The notes beneath the pieces are model-generated. The model did no database searches and was not told the origin of the DNA. It was given only the letters and a program-made list of their open reading frames with translations. From Candidatus Zhuqueibacterota bacterium 4484_87 (GTDB lineage: Bacteria > Zhuqueibacterota > Zhuqueibacteria > Thermofontimicrobiales > Thermofontimicrobiaceae), in the NCBI GenBank assembly GCA_002085355.1, contig NATN01000058.1, forward strand, positions 1-13,489: a stretch of DNA of 13,489 nucleotides, read 5' to 3'. Positions within the stretch are counted from its first letter, which is position 1, and each line of letters opens with the position of its first letter. The position numbers were made by a program, and so were the translations under genes. This document shows, piece after piece, positions 13,386 to 13,489 of the stretch.

Positions 13386-13489
13386 TTATCTTCGATTTTT
13401 CCTTCATCGATATTTGAATTCAGAATTTTAAGGAAATAGAAACGCAAATTTTAGTAAACTCCTCATAATCTCCACCGAAATTTTCCTGC
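13337..13489 (-). pseudogene. Possible C-terminal end of a frameshifted gene (partial)
   Basis: On the minus strand one frame runs in from the window edge as ENFGGDYEEFTK. A second, one base off, continues as NLRFYFLKILNSNIDEGK, then IEDNPKAFLNFLTWSCIKS and a TAA at 13337-13339. Both stretches look protein-like. They join smoothly if one A is added to the A-run near the switch, which suggests a homopolymer frameshift. I do not recognise the family. The stop lies inside the palindromic repeat. It may also be chance. Confidence 0.3.

Overview
The window looks like a chromosomal segment of a Gram-negative bacterium of the Fibrobacterota-Chlorobi-Bacteroidota (FCB) neighbourhood, outside classical Bacteroidota. 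My best guess is a Calditrichota/KSB1-like or Ignavibacteria-like lineage, probably from an environmental assembly. The main clue is a secreted protein ending in a FlgD-like/type IX-type sorting domain with the motif NYPNPFNPET, which is typical of those groups. A lipoprotein with a clear lipobox and moderately AT-rich DNA fit as well. The phylum call is inference.

Layout. Bases 1-900: the tail of an unknown gene, a strong hairpin, a HIT-family nucleotide hydrolase/phosphorylase (+) and a cold-shock protein (-). Bases 936-4431 (-): a purine operon reading purL then purQ. PurL starts with two tandem PurS-like domains and is split into two frames by what looks like an internal deletion of roughly 60 codons. 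Bases 4629-7519 (-): a formyltransferase-fold protein followed by an AlkP-superfamily protein. Both keep the fold signature but have lost key catalytic residues. Bases 7802-8530 (-): a very acidic protein of unknown function that begins with eight FD(D/E/N/A) tripeptides.

Bases 8771-12151 (+) are the most interesting part. An ECF sigma factor, a membrane anti-sigma-like protein and a membrane-anchored Spy/CpxP-like sensor form a tight operon with its own terminator. A second operon follows: a DUF5659-like small protein and a secreted protein with six regular Spy-like (LTxEQ) repeats plus a C-terminal sorting domain. The two operons share an identical promoter architecture, GGGAATAA-N16-GTC(T/A)AA, which closely resembles sigma-E/ECF promoters. 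The sigma factor therefore probably activates itself and the secreted multi-Spy protein. This suggests an envelope or metal stress circuit analogous to CnrYXH or RpoE/CpxP, with an exported, repeat-amplified Spy-type effector.

Bases 12342-13175 (+): a lipoprotein with a CBM9/DOMON-like domain and a Gly/Met/Arg-rich tail. Bases 13176-13489: a nested imperfect palindrome of about 207 bp that looks like a degenerate dispersed or MITE-like element, and a possible frameshifted gene end on the minus strand running off the window. I saw no tRNA, rRNA, CRISPR array or intact insertion sequence.
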